From an uncultured Prevotella sp. (GTDB taxonomy: Bacteria > Bacteroidota > Bacteroidia > Bacteroidales > Bacteroidaceae), in NCBI GenBank assembly GCA_900314935.1, contig OMXE01000013.1, forward strand, positions 40,041-104,040: a stretch of DNA of 64,000 nt, in the 5' to 3' direction. The translations under genes and the position numbers were made by a program. Positions 48,746 to 57,378 of the stretch are shown piece by piece (positions within the stretch are counted from its first letter, which is position 1; every line of letters begins with the position of its first letter). The notes below the pieces were generated by a model. That model saw only the letters and a program-made list of their open reading frames with translations, did no database searches and was not told where the DNA came from.

Positions 48746-49764
48746 AGATCGCGATTACAGGTGGTATAGGCAGCGGGAAGAGCTATGTCTGCAAACGACT
48801 GGAGGCGCGAGGCATCCAGGTGTATGATTGTGACCGTGAAGCCAAACGACTCATGCGCGAATCAAAGGAGATTCGACAAGGACTGCAGTCGCTTGTTGGC
48901 GAGGAGGTCTATCAAGGTACCGAACTGAACAAACCGTTGCTGGCGACCTTCCTGTTGCAGTCGGAAGAAAACAAACAGGCAGTGAATGCAGTAGTGCATC
49001 CTGCCGTGGCACGCGACTTCGAGCAGTCGGGCAAGGACTGGCTGGAGAGTGCCATCCTCTTCGATAGCGGGTTCTACCGCAGAACACACTTCGATTGGAT
49101 TATCTGCGTGACCGCTCCGTTGGAAACGCGTATCCAAAGGGTGATGGATCGTGATGGAATATCCCGTGAGCTCACCTTGGAATGGATCAACAAGCAGATG
49201 TTACAGGAAGAGGTGGTGCAACGGAGTGATGCACAGATCATCAATGATGGTCGTGCTGACATCGATAAGCAATTAGATCAAATCATTCAACTAATAAAGA
49301 ATAATAAGCAATCAAGAAAAATGGAACAGACAATCCTATCTATTGCCGGTAAACCGGGACTTTACAAACTCGTGTCAAGAGGCAAGATGAACCTGATAGT
49401 AGAGGCACTTGATGAGACGCATAAGCGTATGCCGGCCTTTGCTACCGACAGAATTACTTCATTGGCAGACATTGCCATGTTCACCGATTCAGAGGATGTG
49501 CCGCTGATGACGATCCTGGCATCCATACGTGACAAGGAAGAGAAAAAAGAAATATCCTTTGCCTTCAAGAAGGCTTCAAGCAAGGAACTGCGTGCATATT
49601 TCGCAGAGATCCTGCCTGATTTCGACCGTGACCGCGTACACGATAGTGATATCCGCAAGCTCCTGACATGGTATAATATCCTTGTCAAGAACGGCATCAC
49701 GGATTTTGAGGAGGAGATGAAACCTACGGAAGGTGACAATATTGATGACCGTAAGAGCGAATAA
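48742..49764 (+). CDS. coaE: Dephospho-CoA kinase fused in frame to DUF5606-type protein
   Basis: 340 residues. Residues 1-193 are dephospho-CoA kinase, last step of CoA synthesis: P-loop ITGGIGSGKSYVCK (5-18), VYDCDREAKRLM, and VVHPAVARDF with LFDSGFYRR. Residues 194-340, starting MEQTILSIAGKPGLYKLVSR, match the DUF5606 protein that is usually a separate gene right after coaE in Bacteroidota. No stop separates them; the internal ATG at 49321 could still serve as an independent start. Either a true fusion or two products from one frame. Confidence 0.88.
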   Translation: MKIAITGGIGSGKSYVCKRLEARGIQVYDCDREAKRLMRESKEIRQGLQSLVGEEVYQGTELNKPLLATFLLQSEENKQAVNAVVHPAVARDFEQSGKDWLESAILFDSGFYRRTHFDWIICVTAPLETRIQRVMDRDGISRELTLEWINKQMLQEEVVQRSDAQIINDGRADIDKQLDQIIQLIKNNKQSRKMEQTILSIAGKPGLYKLVSRGKMNLIVEALDETHKRMPAFATDRITSLADIAMFTDSEDVPLMTILASIRDKEEKKEISFAFKKASSKELRAYFAEILPDFDRDRVHDSDIRKLLTWYNILVKNGITDFEEEMKPTEGDNIDDRKSE

Positions 49765-49782
49765 TCAACTTCAATAATACAT

Positions 49783-49816
49783 AACGGCCGGCTCCTTCAC
49801 AGGAGTCGGCCGTTTG
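49783..49816 (+). terminator. Rho-independent terminator after nusB-coaE operon
   Basis: AACGGCCGGCTCCT / AGGAGTCGGCCGTT stem with 4-nt loop TCAC, then TGTTCT. The remaining gap 49817-50026 holds a lone minus-strand -7 box (49881-49888) and a GGACTATA direct repeat, no gene. Confidence 0.88.
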
Positions 49817-50026
49817 TTCTCTCAAAAATATATATTGCGTGTTGGGTGGTTGCGCAGACGTGCTGCACAAATCACACGTGCAAAGGTACACATTAACTAC
49901 AAAACAGAATGGACTATACGACCAAATAATGGACTATATGGTGCGAAATGATAGGGGAAAATAGGACAAATGGCGCACGCTAGTTTTGTAACTTATTGAT
50001 AATCAGGTGTACAATTTGTCCATTTT

Positions 50027-51673
50027 CTATTTGGAGCGTTTGCGTGCTTGCGACGGCGTAATGTCGTATGTTTTCTTGAACATTCTCGTAAAATACGAAG
50101 GATCATTGAATCCACACTTCAAAGCCACCTCGGTAATAGGTGTCGTCGTGTCTTCCAGTAAGCGTCTGGCCTTACCCATACGAACCTGCATGACAAAATC
50201 GGAGGTGCTCATACCTGTCAGGTTCAAGACTTTCCTCGACAGTTGCGAACGACTGATATACATGGTTTTCGACAGCTTCTCCACGGAAATGTCTCCCGTC
50301 TGCATGTCTTCGTAGATCTGGTTCACCAGCTTGTTGATGAAATCGTTCTCCTCATCACTGAAGCGTGTTTCCGGTTTCTTTCCTTCCTGCATCGCCTTGG
50401 AGAACTCTTCACGCAGCATCTTCAAACGTTTCGACCTTACTCGCCAAGAGTGGTACAAGATGCCAATAACTGTAACAGCTAGTGCGAGAGCGAGAATGAT
50501 GGCTATGATAGTTATTCGCAGTACGCCTTGCTCAGCCTTATGGGTGCGCTTGATGGCATCCATCTCATTCTGGTGACGCTCGTTGACATAGCGTACGCGA
50601 TAGTTCTGCGTGTGAAGCAGTTCCTCTGGAGAGCCCACACTGTCGTTCAGCTTGTTCCTAAGCTTGAAATAGCTGAGCGCCTGGTGGTAGTTGCCCTTTG
50701 CCTCTTCCATCTTGTATTGGAGCTCTGCTACTTGCGCCTGATGCTCCAGAGAATGGATGTTTGTGGCAATCTCCTGAGCCTGCTGAATATATCGTTGGGC
50801 TTCGTTCATGTCGCCCTTCGAGATGTTCACGTTGGCCAATGCAATGACCGACTCCAGCCAGTGCCACTGGTCGCCCGATTTCTCCATCATCTCATACGCA
50901 TTCTTATATTCAGAGATGGCTTTATCCCATTGGCGGTTCTTCTCGTGGAGCTGTCCGAAGTGGGTGTAGCACAGACTGATACCCAGGTCTGACTTTCCTT
51001 TCCGGTTGTATTCCATCGACTTCTTGTAGTAAACCCACGCCGAGTCGTACTTACCCTGCTGCTCAAAGATCGCTCCGATATTGGCATAGTTGATGGCCTG
51101 TCCTACATCGCTGTCCAAGATCTTCTCATCTTCCAGTGCAAGCCGGAACAGACTGTCGGCTGTGGCCAGGTCTTTCATCGTCAGGTAAACATTTCCTAAG
51201 CCGTTCAGCGAGGTAACGCGGTTCTTCTTGGCTTCAAAGGATGTCTTGTCGGAGTATTGCTCACAAAGCGTCAATGCCGCATAGTGGTTGGAGGCAGCAT
51301 CATCGAGAATGCCCATACGACGGAAGTCGGTGGCGATATTGTTGTTGGCACGGATCATCTCTACCGTATCCTTGAGCATGGTGGCATAGAGCAATCCTTC
51401 CTTGTGATGATTTAATGCCTCAATGAAATTACTGTTGTTGCGCAGCTGTTTACCCAACTGCTTCTCCAGGAAGATAAGCGATTGGTGGTCATCTTCTTTC
51501 TCCAGACTATCTTCGATGTGTCTGAGTACGTCAAGATCCTTGATTTCGCCATATACACTGTCGGCATACTGGCGGTGTTGCTCCAGTGAACTTGTAGAAT
51601 GCTGTCTGCATGCGTAGAACAAGGTAGCGCATAGGATGGCAGGGATGATATGTAGAGACCGAAAAAGTTTCAT
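50027..51673 (-). CDS. Membrane-anchored TPR sensor with C-terminal AraC-type DNA-binding domain
   Basis: 548 residues. Signal/lipobox-like start (ATLFYACRQ), about six TPR units across residues 60-370 (e.g. SLNGLGNVYLTMKDLATADS; AINYANIGAIFEQQGKYDSA), a coiled stretch, one TM helix at about 387-410, and an AraC HTH pair in the cytoplasm (about 440-548: ISVEKLSKTMYISRSQLSRK; ITEVALKCGFNDPSYFTRMF). So the sensor is probably outside the inner membrane and the output is direct DNA binding, a one-protein version of the hybrid two-component layout in this phylum. Target genes not known; promoter at 51691-51722. Confidence 0.9.
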   Translation of the reverse strand: MKLFRSLHIIPAILCATLFYACRQHSTSSLEQHRQYADSVYGEIKDLDVLRHIEDSLEKEDDHQSLIFLEKQLGKQLRNNSNFIEALNHHKEGLLYATMLKDTVEMIRANNNIATDFRRMGILDDAASNHYAALTLCEQYSDKTSFEAKKNRVTSLNGLGNVYLTMKDLATADSLFRLALEDEKILDSDVGQAINYANIGAIFEQQGKYDSAWVYYKKSMEYNRKGKSDLGISLCYTHFGQLHEKNRQWDKAISEYKNAYEMMEKSGDQWHWLESVIALANVNISKGDMNEAQRYIQQAQEIATNIHSLEHQAQVAELQYKMEEAKGNYHQALSYFKLRNKLNDSVGSPEELLHTQNYRVRYVNERHQNEMDAIKRTHKAEQGVLRITIIAIILALALAVTVIGILYHSWRVRSKRLKMLREEFSKAMQEGKKPETRFSDEENDFINKLVNQIYEDMQTGDISVEKLSKTMYISRSQLSRKVLNLTGMSTSDFVMQVRMGKARRLLEDTTTPITEVALKCGFNDPSYFTRMFKKTYDITPSQARKRSK

Positions 51674-51690
51674 ATTCCGATTTTTCACTG

Positions 51691-51722
51691 CAAAGGTATA
51701 AAATAATGTGGAAACTTGCAAT
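51691..51722 (-). promoter_or_regulatory. Promoter of the TPR/AraC regulator gene
   Basis: Minus strand ATTG (51719-51722, one mismatch), 20 bp, TACCTTTG (51691-51698); 17 nt to the start codon. Confidence 0.55.
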
Positions 51723-51851
51723 AATAATTCTAATTATTATTTGCTTTTGTCCTCGCTTGTTCGAACTCTGGCTTTGCCGAATGTACTTTCGCTCGACAAA
51801 ACAAATAAAAATGATTTTATTTGCTTTTGTCCTCGCTTATTCGTACCTTTG
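51718..51851. repeat. Two copies of promoter-bearing palindrome
   Basis: ATTTGCTTTTGTCCTCGCTT occurs twice, and AACTCTGGCTTTGCCGAATG followed by TACTTTCGCTCGACAAAACA is the inverse of the outer segment at 63900-63930. Inverse orientation to the copies at 1815 and 17612. Confidence 0.85.
51820..51851 (+). promoter_or_regulatory. Promoter of the Ca/Na antiporter-queuosine operon
   Basis: TTTG (51820-51823), 20 bp, TACCTTTG (51844-51851), then CACC and the ATG at 51856; the transcript may be leaderless. Confidence 0.7.
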
Positions 51852-51855
51852 CACC

Positions 51856-52788
51856 ATGTTAAGCATTGTGTTTATTATTTTGGGAGCCGTGTTAGTGCTC
51901 TGGGGAGCAGACCGTCTGACAGATGGTGCCACGGCATTAGCCCATCGGATGAACGTGCCCCAGATCGTGATCGGTCTGACCGTAGTGGCCATGGGAACAT
52001 CGATGCCTGAGTTCTTTGTGTCACTGATGTCTGCCATCAAAGGCACCTCAGACATGGCCGTAGGTAATATCATCGGTTCAAATGTGTTCAACACATTGAT
52101 GATTGTGGGTGTGACCGCTATTGTTGCGCCGATGACCATCAGCAAGAGCACCGTGAGGAAAGATATTCCTTTTGCCGTGGCTGCTGCCGTGGCCTTGACG
52201 GTGATGTGCCTGGACGGGAAGATCTCACGCCTTGATGCTGGTTTGCTCTTCATCGGGTTCCTGCTGTTTATGTACTACACCCTCCGTATGGCGAAAGCAG
52301 GTCGTCTTGAACAACAGGAGGTGGTGAAGTTAGAGGACATGAATCCCTGGAAGGCTGTCGGACTCATCGTCCTTGGTCTTGTTTGTCTGGTAGGTGGCAG
52401 TCATGTGTTCGTAGATGGTGCCACAACCGTTGCCCGTTCCCTTGGCGTGAGCGATGCAGTAATCGGTCTGACCATCGTGGCCTGCGGTACATCCCTGCCA
52501 GAACTTGCTACCAGTGTGGTGGCGGCCAAGAAAGGGCGTTCGGCTATTGCTATCGGTAATGTGATTGGCAGTAATGTATTCAACGTTCTAATGATTTTGG
52601 GCGCAACAGGACTGGTGTTGCCCATGCAGCTACATGGCATCACCACCGTTGATCTGAGTGTGATGATGGGTGGTATTATCCTGCTGTGGCTGTTCTGTTA
52701 CACAAAATTCAAGGTGGCCCGATGGGAAGGCGTGGTGCTCACGCTGATATTTATTGGATACATGACATGGTTAGTTGTTAATAGTTAA
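51856..52788 (+). CDS. Calcium/sodium antiporter (CaCA family, YrbG-like)
   Basis: 310 residues, ten TM segments in two inverted halves. Each half has the alpha-repeat: GTSMPEFFVSLMSA with GNIIGSNVFN (about residues 49-83) and GTSLPELATSVVAA with GNVIGSNVFN (about 215-245), carrying the ion-binding Glu residues. Exchanges calcium for sodium or protons. Start MLSIVFIILG at 51856 because upstream sequence is promoter repeat. The queuosine transporter gene starts at the next base after its stop, so the three genes form one operon. Confidence 0.93.
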   Translation: MLSIVFIILGAVLVLWGADRLTDGATALAHRMNVPQIVIGLTVVAMGTSMPEFFVSLMSAIKGTSDMAVGNIIGSNVFNTLMIVGVTAIVAPMTISKSTVRKDIPFAVAAAVALTVMCLDGKISRLDAGLLFIGFLLFMYYTLRMAKAGRLEQQEVVKLEDMNPWKAVGLIVLGLVCLVGGSHVFVDGATTVARSLGVSDAVIGLTIVACGTSLPELATSVVAAKKGRSAIAIGNVIGSNVFNVLMILGATGLVLPMQLHGITTVDLSVMMGGIILLWLFCYTKFKVARWEGVVLTLIFIGYMTWLVVNS

Positions 52789-53478
52789 ATGGAGAAAGAT
52801 AGACAAAAGGTTAGTGTTCTCTTTATGCTTTTCGGCACACTGTTTTGTGTGTGCCTGATTACGGCAAACGTATTGGAGACAAAGCAGTTATCGTTCGGAC
52901 CCGTTAATCTTACTGCAGGTATCATCGTGTTCCCGGTGAGCTATATCATCAATGATGTGGTGTGCGAGGTTTGGGGCTATCGCCGTACGCGCATGCTCAT
53001 CTGGATGGGCTTCGCGATGAACTTCTTCTTCGTCCTCATGGGAGCCATAGCCGACTGGATTCCAGGTGCTGACTATTGGGATGGTGACGAGGGATTCCAT
53101 GTGATATTCGGTCTGGCGCCACGTATTGCCATGGCCTCGTTCATTGCATTCATAGCAGGTTCGTTTACCAATGCCTATATCATGTCACGCATGAAACTGA
53201 ACTCTAACGGAAAGAACTTCTCTGCACGAGCTGTTCTGAGTACAATATTTGGAGAGGGCGTGGACAGCATCATCTTCTTCCCGTTGGCATTGGGTGGTGT
53301 TATTCCTTGGGAGGAGATGCCTTCACTGATGATCTCACAGGTAACGCTGAAGACGCTCTATGAGATTGCCGTACTGCCTGTTACCATCCGTGTGGTAGCC
53401 TTCACGAAGGCACACGACCATGAGGATGTATTCGACCGCGACATCAGTTACAACATCTTTAATATTTTCAAGATATGA
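52789..53478 (+). CDS. Queuosine precursor transporter (YhhQ/QPTR family)
   Basis: 229 residues, about six TM segments. Imports queuosine precursors (preQ0/preQ1 or queuine). Family segments [36 protein letters not shown] (read in two parts, about residues 43-66), [20 protein letters not shown] and [15 protein letters not shown] are characteristic. Overlaps queF by 4 bp (ATGA), which supports a role in the queuosine pathway. Confidence 0.93.
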   Translation: MEKDRQKVSVLFMLFGTLFCVCLITANVLETKQLSFGPVNLTAGIIVFPVSYIINDVVCEVWGYRRTRMLIWMGFAMNFFFVLMGAIADWIPGADYWDGDEGFHVIFGLAPRIAMASFIAFIAGSFTNAYIMSRMKLNSNGKNFSARAVLSTIFGEGVDSIIFFPLALGGVIPWEEMPSLMISQVTLKTLYEIAVLPVTIRVVAFTKAHDHEDVFDRDISYNIFNIFKI

Positions 53479-53933
53479 GTAGAGAGCAAGACGGACTCCA
53501 GGCACTCGGTAAGAAGACGGAGTATAGGATGGACTATGCCCCTGAGGTGCTGGAAACCTTTCAGAACAAACATCCTGAGAACGACTATTGGGTGCAGTTC
53601 AACTGTCCTGAGTTCACTTCCTTGTGTCCTATTACGGGACAGCCAGACTTCGCGGAAATCAAAATCCTATATATTCCTGGGGAGCGGATGGTAGAGAGCA
53701 AGAGTCTGAAGCTCTATCTCTTCAGTTTCCGTAACCACGGGGATTTCCATGAGGACTGTGTGAACATCATCATGAAGGACCTGATCAAGGTGATGGATCC
53801 GAAGTATATAGAGGTAATAGGTTTGTTCACGCCCCGTGGTGGCATTAGCATCTATCCCTATGCCAACTACGGTCGTCCCGGAACGAAATACGAGGAAATG
53901 GCGAAAGAGCGTTTCCTCAGACACGCATTATAA
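53475..53933 (+). CDS. queF: NADPH-dependent 7-cyano-7-deazaguanine reductase QueF
   Basis: 152 residues, unimodular type. Reduces preQ0 nitrile to preQ1 for tRNA queuosine. Catalytic Cys in [13 protein letters not shown] (about residue 56), QueF motif [20 protein letters not shown] (about residues 75-94) binding NADPH, and [18 protein letters not shown]. Translationally coupled to the transporter gene. Transcription ends at 53938-53968. Confidence 0.96.
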   Translation: MSREQDGLQALGKKTEYRMDYAPEVLETFQNKHPENDYWVQFNCPEFTSLCPITGQPDFAEIKILYIPGERMVESKSLKLYLFSFRNHGDFHEDCVNIIMKDLIKVMDPKYIEVIGLFTPRGGISIYPYANYGRPGTKYEEMAKERFLRHAL

Positions 53934-53937
53934 AGAT

Positions 53938-53968
53938 GGGTTCTACTACTTTCGGTAGAACCCTTTTT
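53938..53968 (+). terminator. Terminator between convergent queF and lipoprotein gene
   Basis: GGGTTCTAC / GTAGAACCC stem, 8-nt loop, then TTTTT. The stem includes the stop codon of the minus-strand lipoprotein gene. Confidence 0.8.
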
Positions 53969-54689
53969 CTCCTTCCTTGAAACGCAGGCGCAGGGAGTCG
54001 CGGGTCATGAAGATAAAGTCGGCTGTATCGTTCACCGTTTCCCCTTTCACGGTATCATTCTGTGACCTGTTTTGTGAGGTCAGAACGAGCTGACCGTTAA
54101 TGACATGCCATTGAATATAGTTCTTGATCTCGGGATAGATCACCGGACTATCTTCATCTTGTTGGGCACTCCTACGTCGACGGCCCACCGTTTGTGCCTG
54201 GTAGTGACGCTTCAGGGAGAATCCCATCTCAACAGGTTTCATCATGGCTTGTACCAAGGAGTCCATGTGCTTCTGCATCTCTTCGTCGATGGCTACCTCC
54301 TTGATGCGTTCCTTCACGGTGGGGTAGGCCAGTTCCACCCATGTACCCTTCAGCTGGTCCAGGTCGATCACCATATCTGCCACCATCGTATCCTCTTTAT
54401 TGAGAATCACTGCCACCCAGTCGCCTACCGTAGGACGACCGATGATGCGTCCTTTTTTCGTCGCATCAAGGATATTGTATGTAATAGGGTCGCCGCCTTT
54501 TCCCGGAAGGAATACCAGAACGGTATCGGTACAGCCATCACAAGCCAGTCCGTAGAGCGTGGAGTCACCTTCTATCGAAGTGCTCGTTCCTACGTTCACC
54601 TGTTCTTCATCAACGGGCTGCTGCGAATGACAGGCAGCTATCAGTCCTATAACTATGCTGATTATTACGATGCTCAATAGTTTTCTCAT
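53946..54689 (-). CDS. Putative lipoprotein of unknown function
   Basis: 247 residues. Lipoprotein signal: MRKLLSIVIISIVIGLIAAC with Cys at residue 20. Not recognised. Features: GLACDGCTDTVLVFLPGKGG (CxxC near residue 50), a beta-rich N-terminal part, then a lysine-rich middle (HYQAQTVGRRRRSAQQDEDS) and a C-terminal ITWHVINGQ-like beta segment. The C-terminal half resembles proteins that test whether a value is bounded or stored, but no family is claimed. Single gene with its own -7 box (TATATTTG on the minus strand, 54717-54724), facing the carboxylase-like gene divergently. Confidence 0.7.
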   Translation of the reverse strand: MRKLLSIVIISIVIGLIAACHSQQPVDEEQVNVGTSTSIEGDSTLYGLACDGCTDTVLVFLPGKGGDPITYNILDATKKGRIIGRPTVGDWVAVILNKEDTMVADMVIDLDQLKGTWVELAYPTVKERIKEVAIDEEMQKHMDSLVQAMMKPVEMGFSLKRHYQAQTVGRRRRSAQQDEDSPVIYPEIKNYIQWHVINGQLVLTSQNRSQNDTVKGETVNDTADFIFMTRDSLRLRFKEGEKGFYRK

Positions 54690-54840
54690 ATGATGGCGTT
54701 TTGATTTATCGGCTGCAAATATACATGATTTTTTCCTCTACTAAGAAAAAAGACAGGAAAAAATTCGGAGGTTTGGGAAAAAAGATATATATTTGCAGAA
54801 TCAAAGTATATTATGAACCCTAATAATTATAAAAAAACCA

Positions 54841-56616
54841 ATGAAGAAAAGAATCCAGTTTAGTCTTGTCTATCGTGACATGTGGCAGAGTTCAGGTAAG
54901 TTCCAGCCGCGTAAAGACCAGTTGGAGCGTATCGCACCAGCCATTATCGACATGGGCGTGTTCGACCGTGTGGAGACCAATGGTGGTGCCTTCGAGCAGG
55001 TAAACCTGCTGGCAGGTGAGAATCCAAACGCTGCCGTTAGGGCATTCTGTAAACCGTTCAACCAGGTGGGCATCAAGACACATATGCTCGATCGCGGTCT
55101 GAATGCGTTGCGTATGTATCCTGTGCCCGATGATGTGCGTGAGTTGCAATACAAGGTAAAGCATGCGCAGGGTGTTGATATTCCCCGTATCTTCTGCGGT
55201 TTGAACGATGTGCGTAACATCATTCCTTCCGTGAAGTGGGCCAAGGCCGCTGGCATGACCCCACAGGCTACCCTGTGTATCACTACTTCTCCTGTGCATA
55301 CCGTGGAGTACTATTCAGATATCGCTGATCAGGTGATTGCTGCAGGAGCAGAGGAAATCTGCTTGAAGGATATGGCCGGTATCGGTCAGCCCGCCCTGTT
55401 AGGTGCCCTGACCAAGTCGATCAAGACCAAGCACCCCGATGTGATCATCCAGTATCACGGACATTCTGGACCCGGTTTGTCAATGGCTTCCATCCTGGAG
55501 GTCTGCAACAACGGTGCCGATGTGATTGATACAGCTATCGAACCGCTGTCATGGGGTAAGGTGCATCCGGATATCATTTCCGTTCAGTCGATGCTCAAGC
55601 ATGAGGGCTTCGAGGTGAAGGAAATCAACATGAATGCCTATATGCAGGCTCGTGCCTTGACCCAGGAGTTCATTGACGACTGGCTCGGCTACTTCATCAA
55701 TCCGGGTAACAAGCTCATGTCATCACTCCTCCTCGGCTGCGGACTCCCAGGTGGTATGATGGGATCAATGATGGCCGACCTTGCTGGTATTCACAGTATT
55801 ATCAATAAGACGCTGAAGGCCAAGGGAGAACCAGAGCTCTCTACCGACGATATGCTCGTGAAACTGTTCGATGAGGTGGCTTACGTATGGCCGCGTGTGG
55901 GTTATCCACCACTGGTAACCCCGTTCAGTCAGTATGTGAAGAACATCGCCTTGATGAACCTGCTTACCATGGCACAGGGCAAGGGTCGTTTCGTGATGAT
56001 GGACGATGCTATGTGGGGCATGATCCTCGGCAAGAGCGGTAAGATCCCTGGAACAATCGCTCCTGAGATCGTGGAACTTGCCAAGCAGCAGGGTCGTGAG
56101 TTCACGGATGCAGATCCTCGCTCACTCATTCCTAATGCCTTGGACGACTTCCGTAAGGAGATGGACGAGAACGGATGGGATTACGGACCAGATGATGAAG
56201 AGCTCTATGAGCTGGCTATGCACCCCGAGCAGTACCGTCCCTTTAAGAGCGGTATGGCGAAGAAGAACCTGCTGGCTGACATCCAGAAGATCAAGGATTC
56301 ACGCCTCGGCGCAAAACTCTCACCTGAGAAGATTGCTGAGTTCAAGCATGCCAAGGCCGATGCTCTCGTGGCACCTGTTAAAGGACAGATCTACTATGAG
56401 TTCAATGGCGACGGTGAGTGCGCACCTTGTGTGGAGCCGTTCATCGGTCAGACCTACAAGGAAGGTCAGACCTTCTGTTACATCCAGACACCTTGGGGTG
56501 AGATTACGGAGATTCCCGCTGCTCTCGGCGGTAAGCTCGTAGAGATTACAGCCAAGCAGGGTGCTAAGGTGAACAAGGGTGACACCATTGCGTGGATTGA
56601 GCGCGCAGAGAATTGA
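54841..56616 (+). CDS. Pyruvate carboxylase subunit B / oxaloacetate decarboxylase alpha-like protein, biotin site replaced
   Basis: 591 residues. HMGL-like TIM-barrel carboxyltransferase domain (about 1-270; SLVYRDMWQS, CLKDMAGIG with the Lys that is carboxylated in relatives, and QYHGHSGPG metal-binding His pair), PYC_OADA conserved domain (about 290-490) and a C-terminal biotinyl-like domain (about 520-591). In that domain the AMKM biotinylation motif aligns with PWGE (…QTPWGEITEIPAALGG), so the lysine that carries biotin is absent. A CAPC motif precedes it. -7 box TATATTTG at 54788-54795. Substrate and whether it needs a separate biotin carrier are unknown. Confidence 0.85.
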   Translation: MKKRIQFSLVYRDMWQSSGKFQPRKDQLERIAPAIIDMGVFDRVETNGGAFEQVNLLAGENPNAAVRAFCKPFNQVGIKTHMLDRGLNALRMYPVPDDVRELQYKVKHAQGVDIPRIFCGLNDVRNIIPSVKWAKAAGMTPQATLCITTSPVHTVEYYSDIADQVIAAGAEEICLKDMAGIGQPALLGALTKSIKTKHPDVIIQYHGHSGPGLSMASILEVCNNGADVIDTAIEPLSWGKVHPDIISVQSMLKHEGFEVKEINMNAYMQARALTQEFIDDWLGYFINPGNKLMSSLLLGCGLPGGMMGSMMADLAGIHSIINKTLKAKGEPELSTDDMLVKLFDEVAYVWPRVGYPPLVTPFSQYVKNIALMNLLTMAQGKGRFVMMDDAMWGMILGKSGKIPGTIAPEIVELAKQQGREFTDADPRSLIPNALDDFRKEMDENGWDYGPDDEELYELAMHPEQYRPFKSGMAKKNLLADIQKIKDSRLGAKLSPEKIAEFKHAKADALVAPVKGQIYYEFNGDGECAPCVEPFIGQTYKEGQTFCYIQTPWGEITEIPAALGGKLVEITAKQGAKVNKGDTIAWIERAEN

Positions 56617-56617
56617 T

Positions 56618-57217
56618 ATGGATTTTAATCGTATCATAAATAAGTATTATCCCGAGGAGAATGCGCTGAAACGCATTCTCCTCGTTCATAGCAGGGCAGT
56701 GGCAGATAAGGCTCTGCAGATTTGTGATGCTCACCCGGAACTGCACCTTGACCGTCAGTTTGTGGAGGAAGCGGCAATGCTCCACGACATTGGCATCTTC
56801 CGCTGCGACGCACCAGGCATCGAATGCTTCGGTACCGAACCGTATGTGTGTCATGGACAGATAGGGGCAGAGATTATGCGGAAAGAAGGCTTCCCCCGTC
56901 ATGCACGGGTTTGTGAGCGTCATACAGGAGCTGGCCTGACCGTTGCCGAGATCCTTTCCCAACACTTGCCTATCACCATTCCACCACCTCCCTCCACGGA
57001 TAATCCTTCCTCCTTCCTCCTTCGTCCTTCCTCGAAAGAATACGAGCCCTTCCTTCCAGAAACCCTTGAAGAACAGCTGATATGCTATGCTGATAAGTTC
57101 TTCTCAAAGACGCGTCCTGAGATAGAAAAAACCGTGGAACAGGCGGAACGTAGTCTGGCCAAATTTGGGGAAGAAGGAGTGCTTCGCTTCCAGCAGTGGC
57201 ATGCCCTTTTCGCATAG
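56618..57217 (+). CDS. HD-domain phosphohydrolase with repeat-derived insert
   Basis: 199 residues. Metal-dependent HD hydrolase, substrate unknown. LLVHSRAVADKALQI (first His, about residue 26), AAMLHDIGIFRC (HD pair, about residues 54-59), CHGQIGAEIMRKEGF and CYADKFFSK (final Asp). Residues about 126-140 ([18 protein letters not shown]) are coded by a GGAAGGA-type half repeat at 57003-57034 inside the region between the third His and the final Asp. Starts one base after the stop of the preceding gene. Confidence 0.85.
   Translation: MDFNRIINKYYPEENALKRILLVHSRAVADKALQICDAHPELHLDRQFVEEAAMLHDIGIFRCDAPGIECFGTEPYVCHGQIGAEIMRKEGFPRHARVCERHTGAGLTVAEILSQHLPITIPPPPSTDNPSSFLLRPSSKEYEPFLPETLEEQLICYADKFFSKTRPEIEKTVEQAERSLAKFGEEGVLRFQQWHALFA
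57003..57034. repeat. Half palindromic element inside HD hydrolase gene
   Basis: ATCCTTCCTCCTTCCTCCTT then CGTCCTTCCTCG. Right-arm sequence of the GGAAGGA element, read in frame as [10 protein letters not shown]. Confidence 0.88.
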
Positions 57218-57378
57218 ATATCATACCCATGATGGCAGTAAGACAACCTTTGTACGCTGCCTTACGAGTGCGAATAATCAATTAAATAAGTTAATTATCG
57301 GTTAATGGGCGCGGTATCTCATTTCTTTTTCGTACTTTTGCACCTTGGAATCGACTGTAAGGGTTGTTTTATAGGTTC

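Noticed and set aside
51706-51855. N-terminal extension of the Ca/Na antiporter in the same frame
   Set aside because: It is translated promoter palindrome and lies upstream of the -7 box; the conserved protein starts at 51856.
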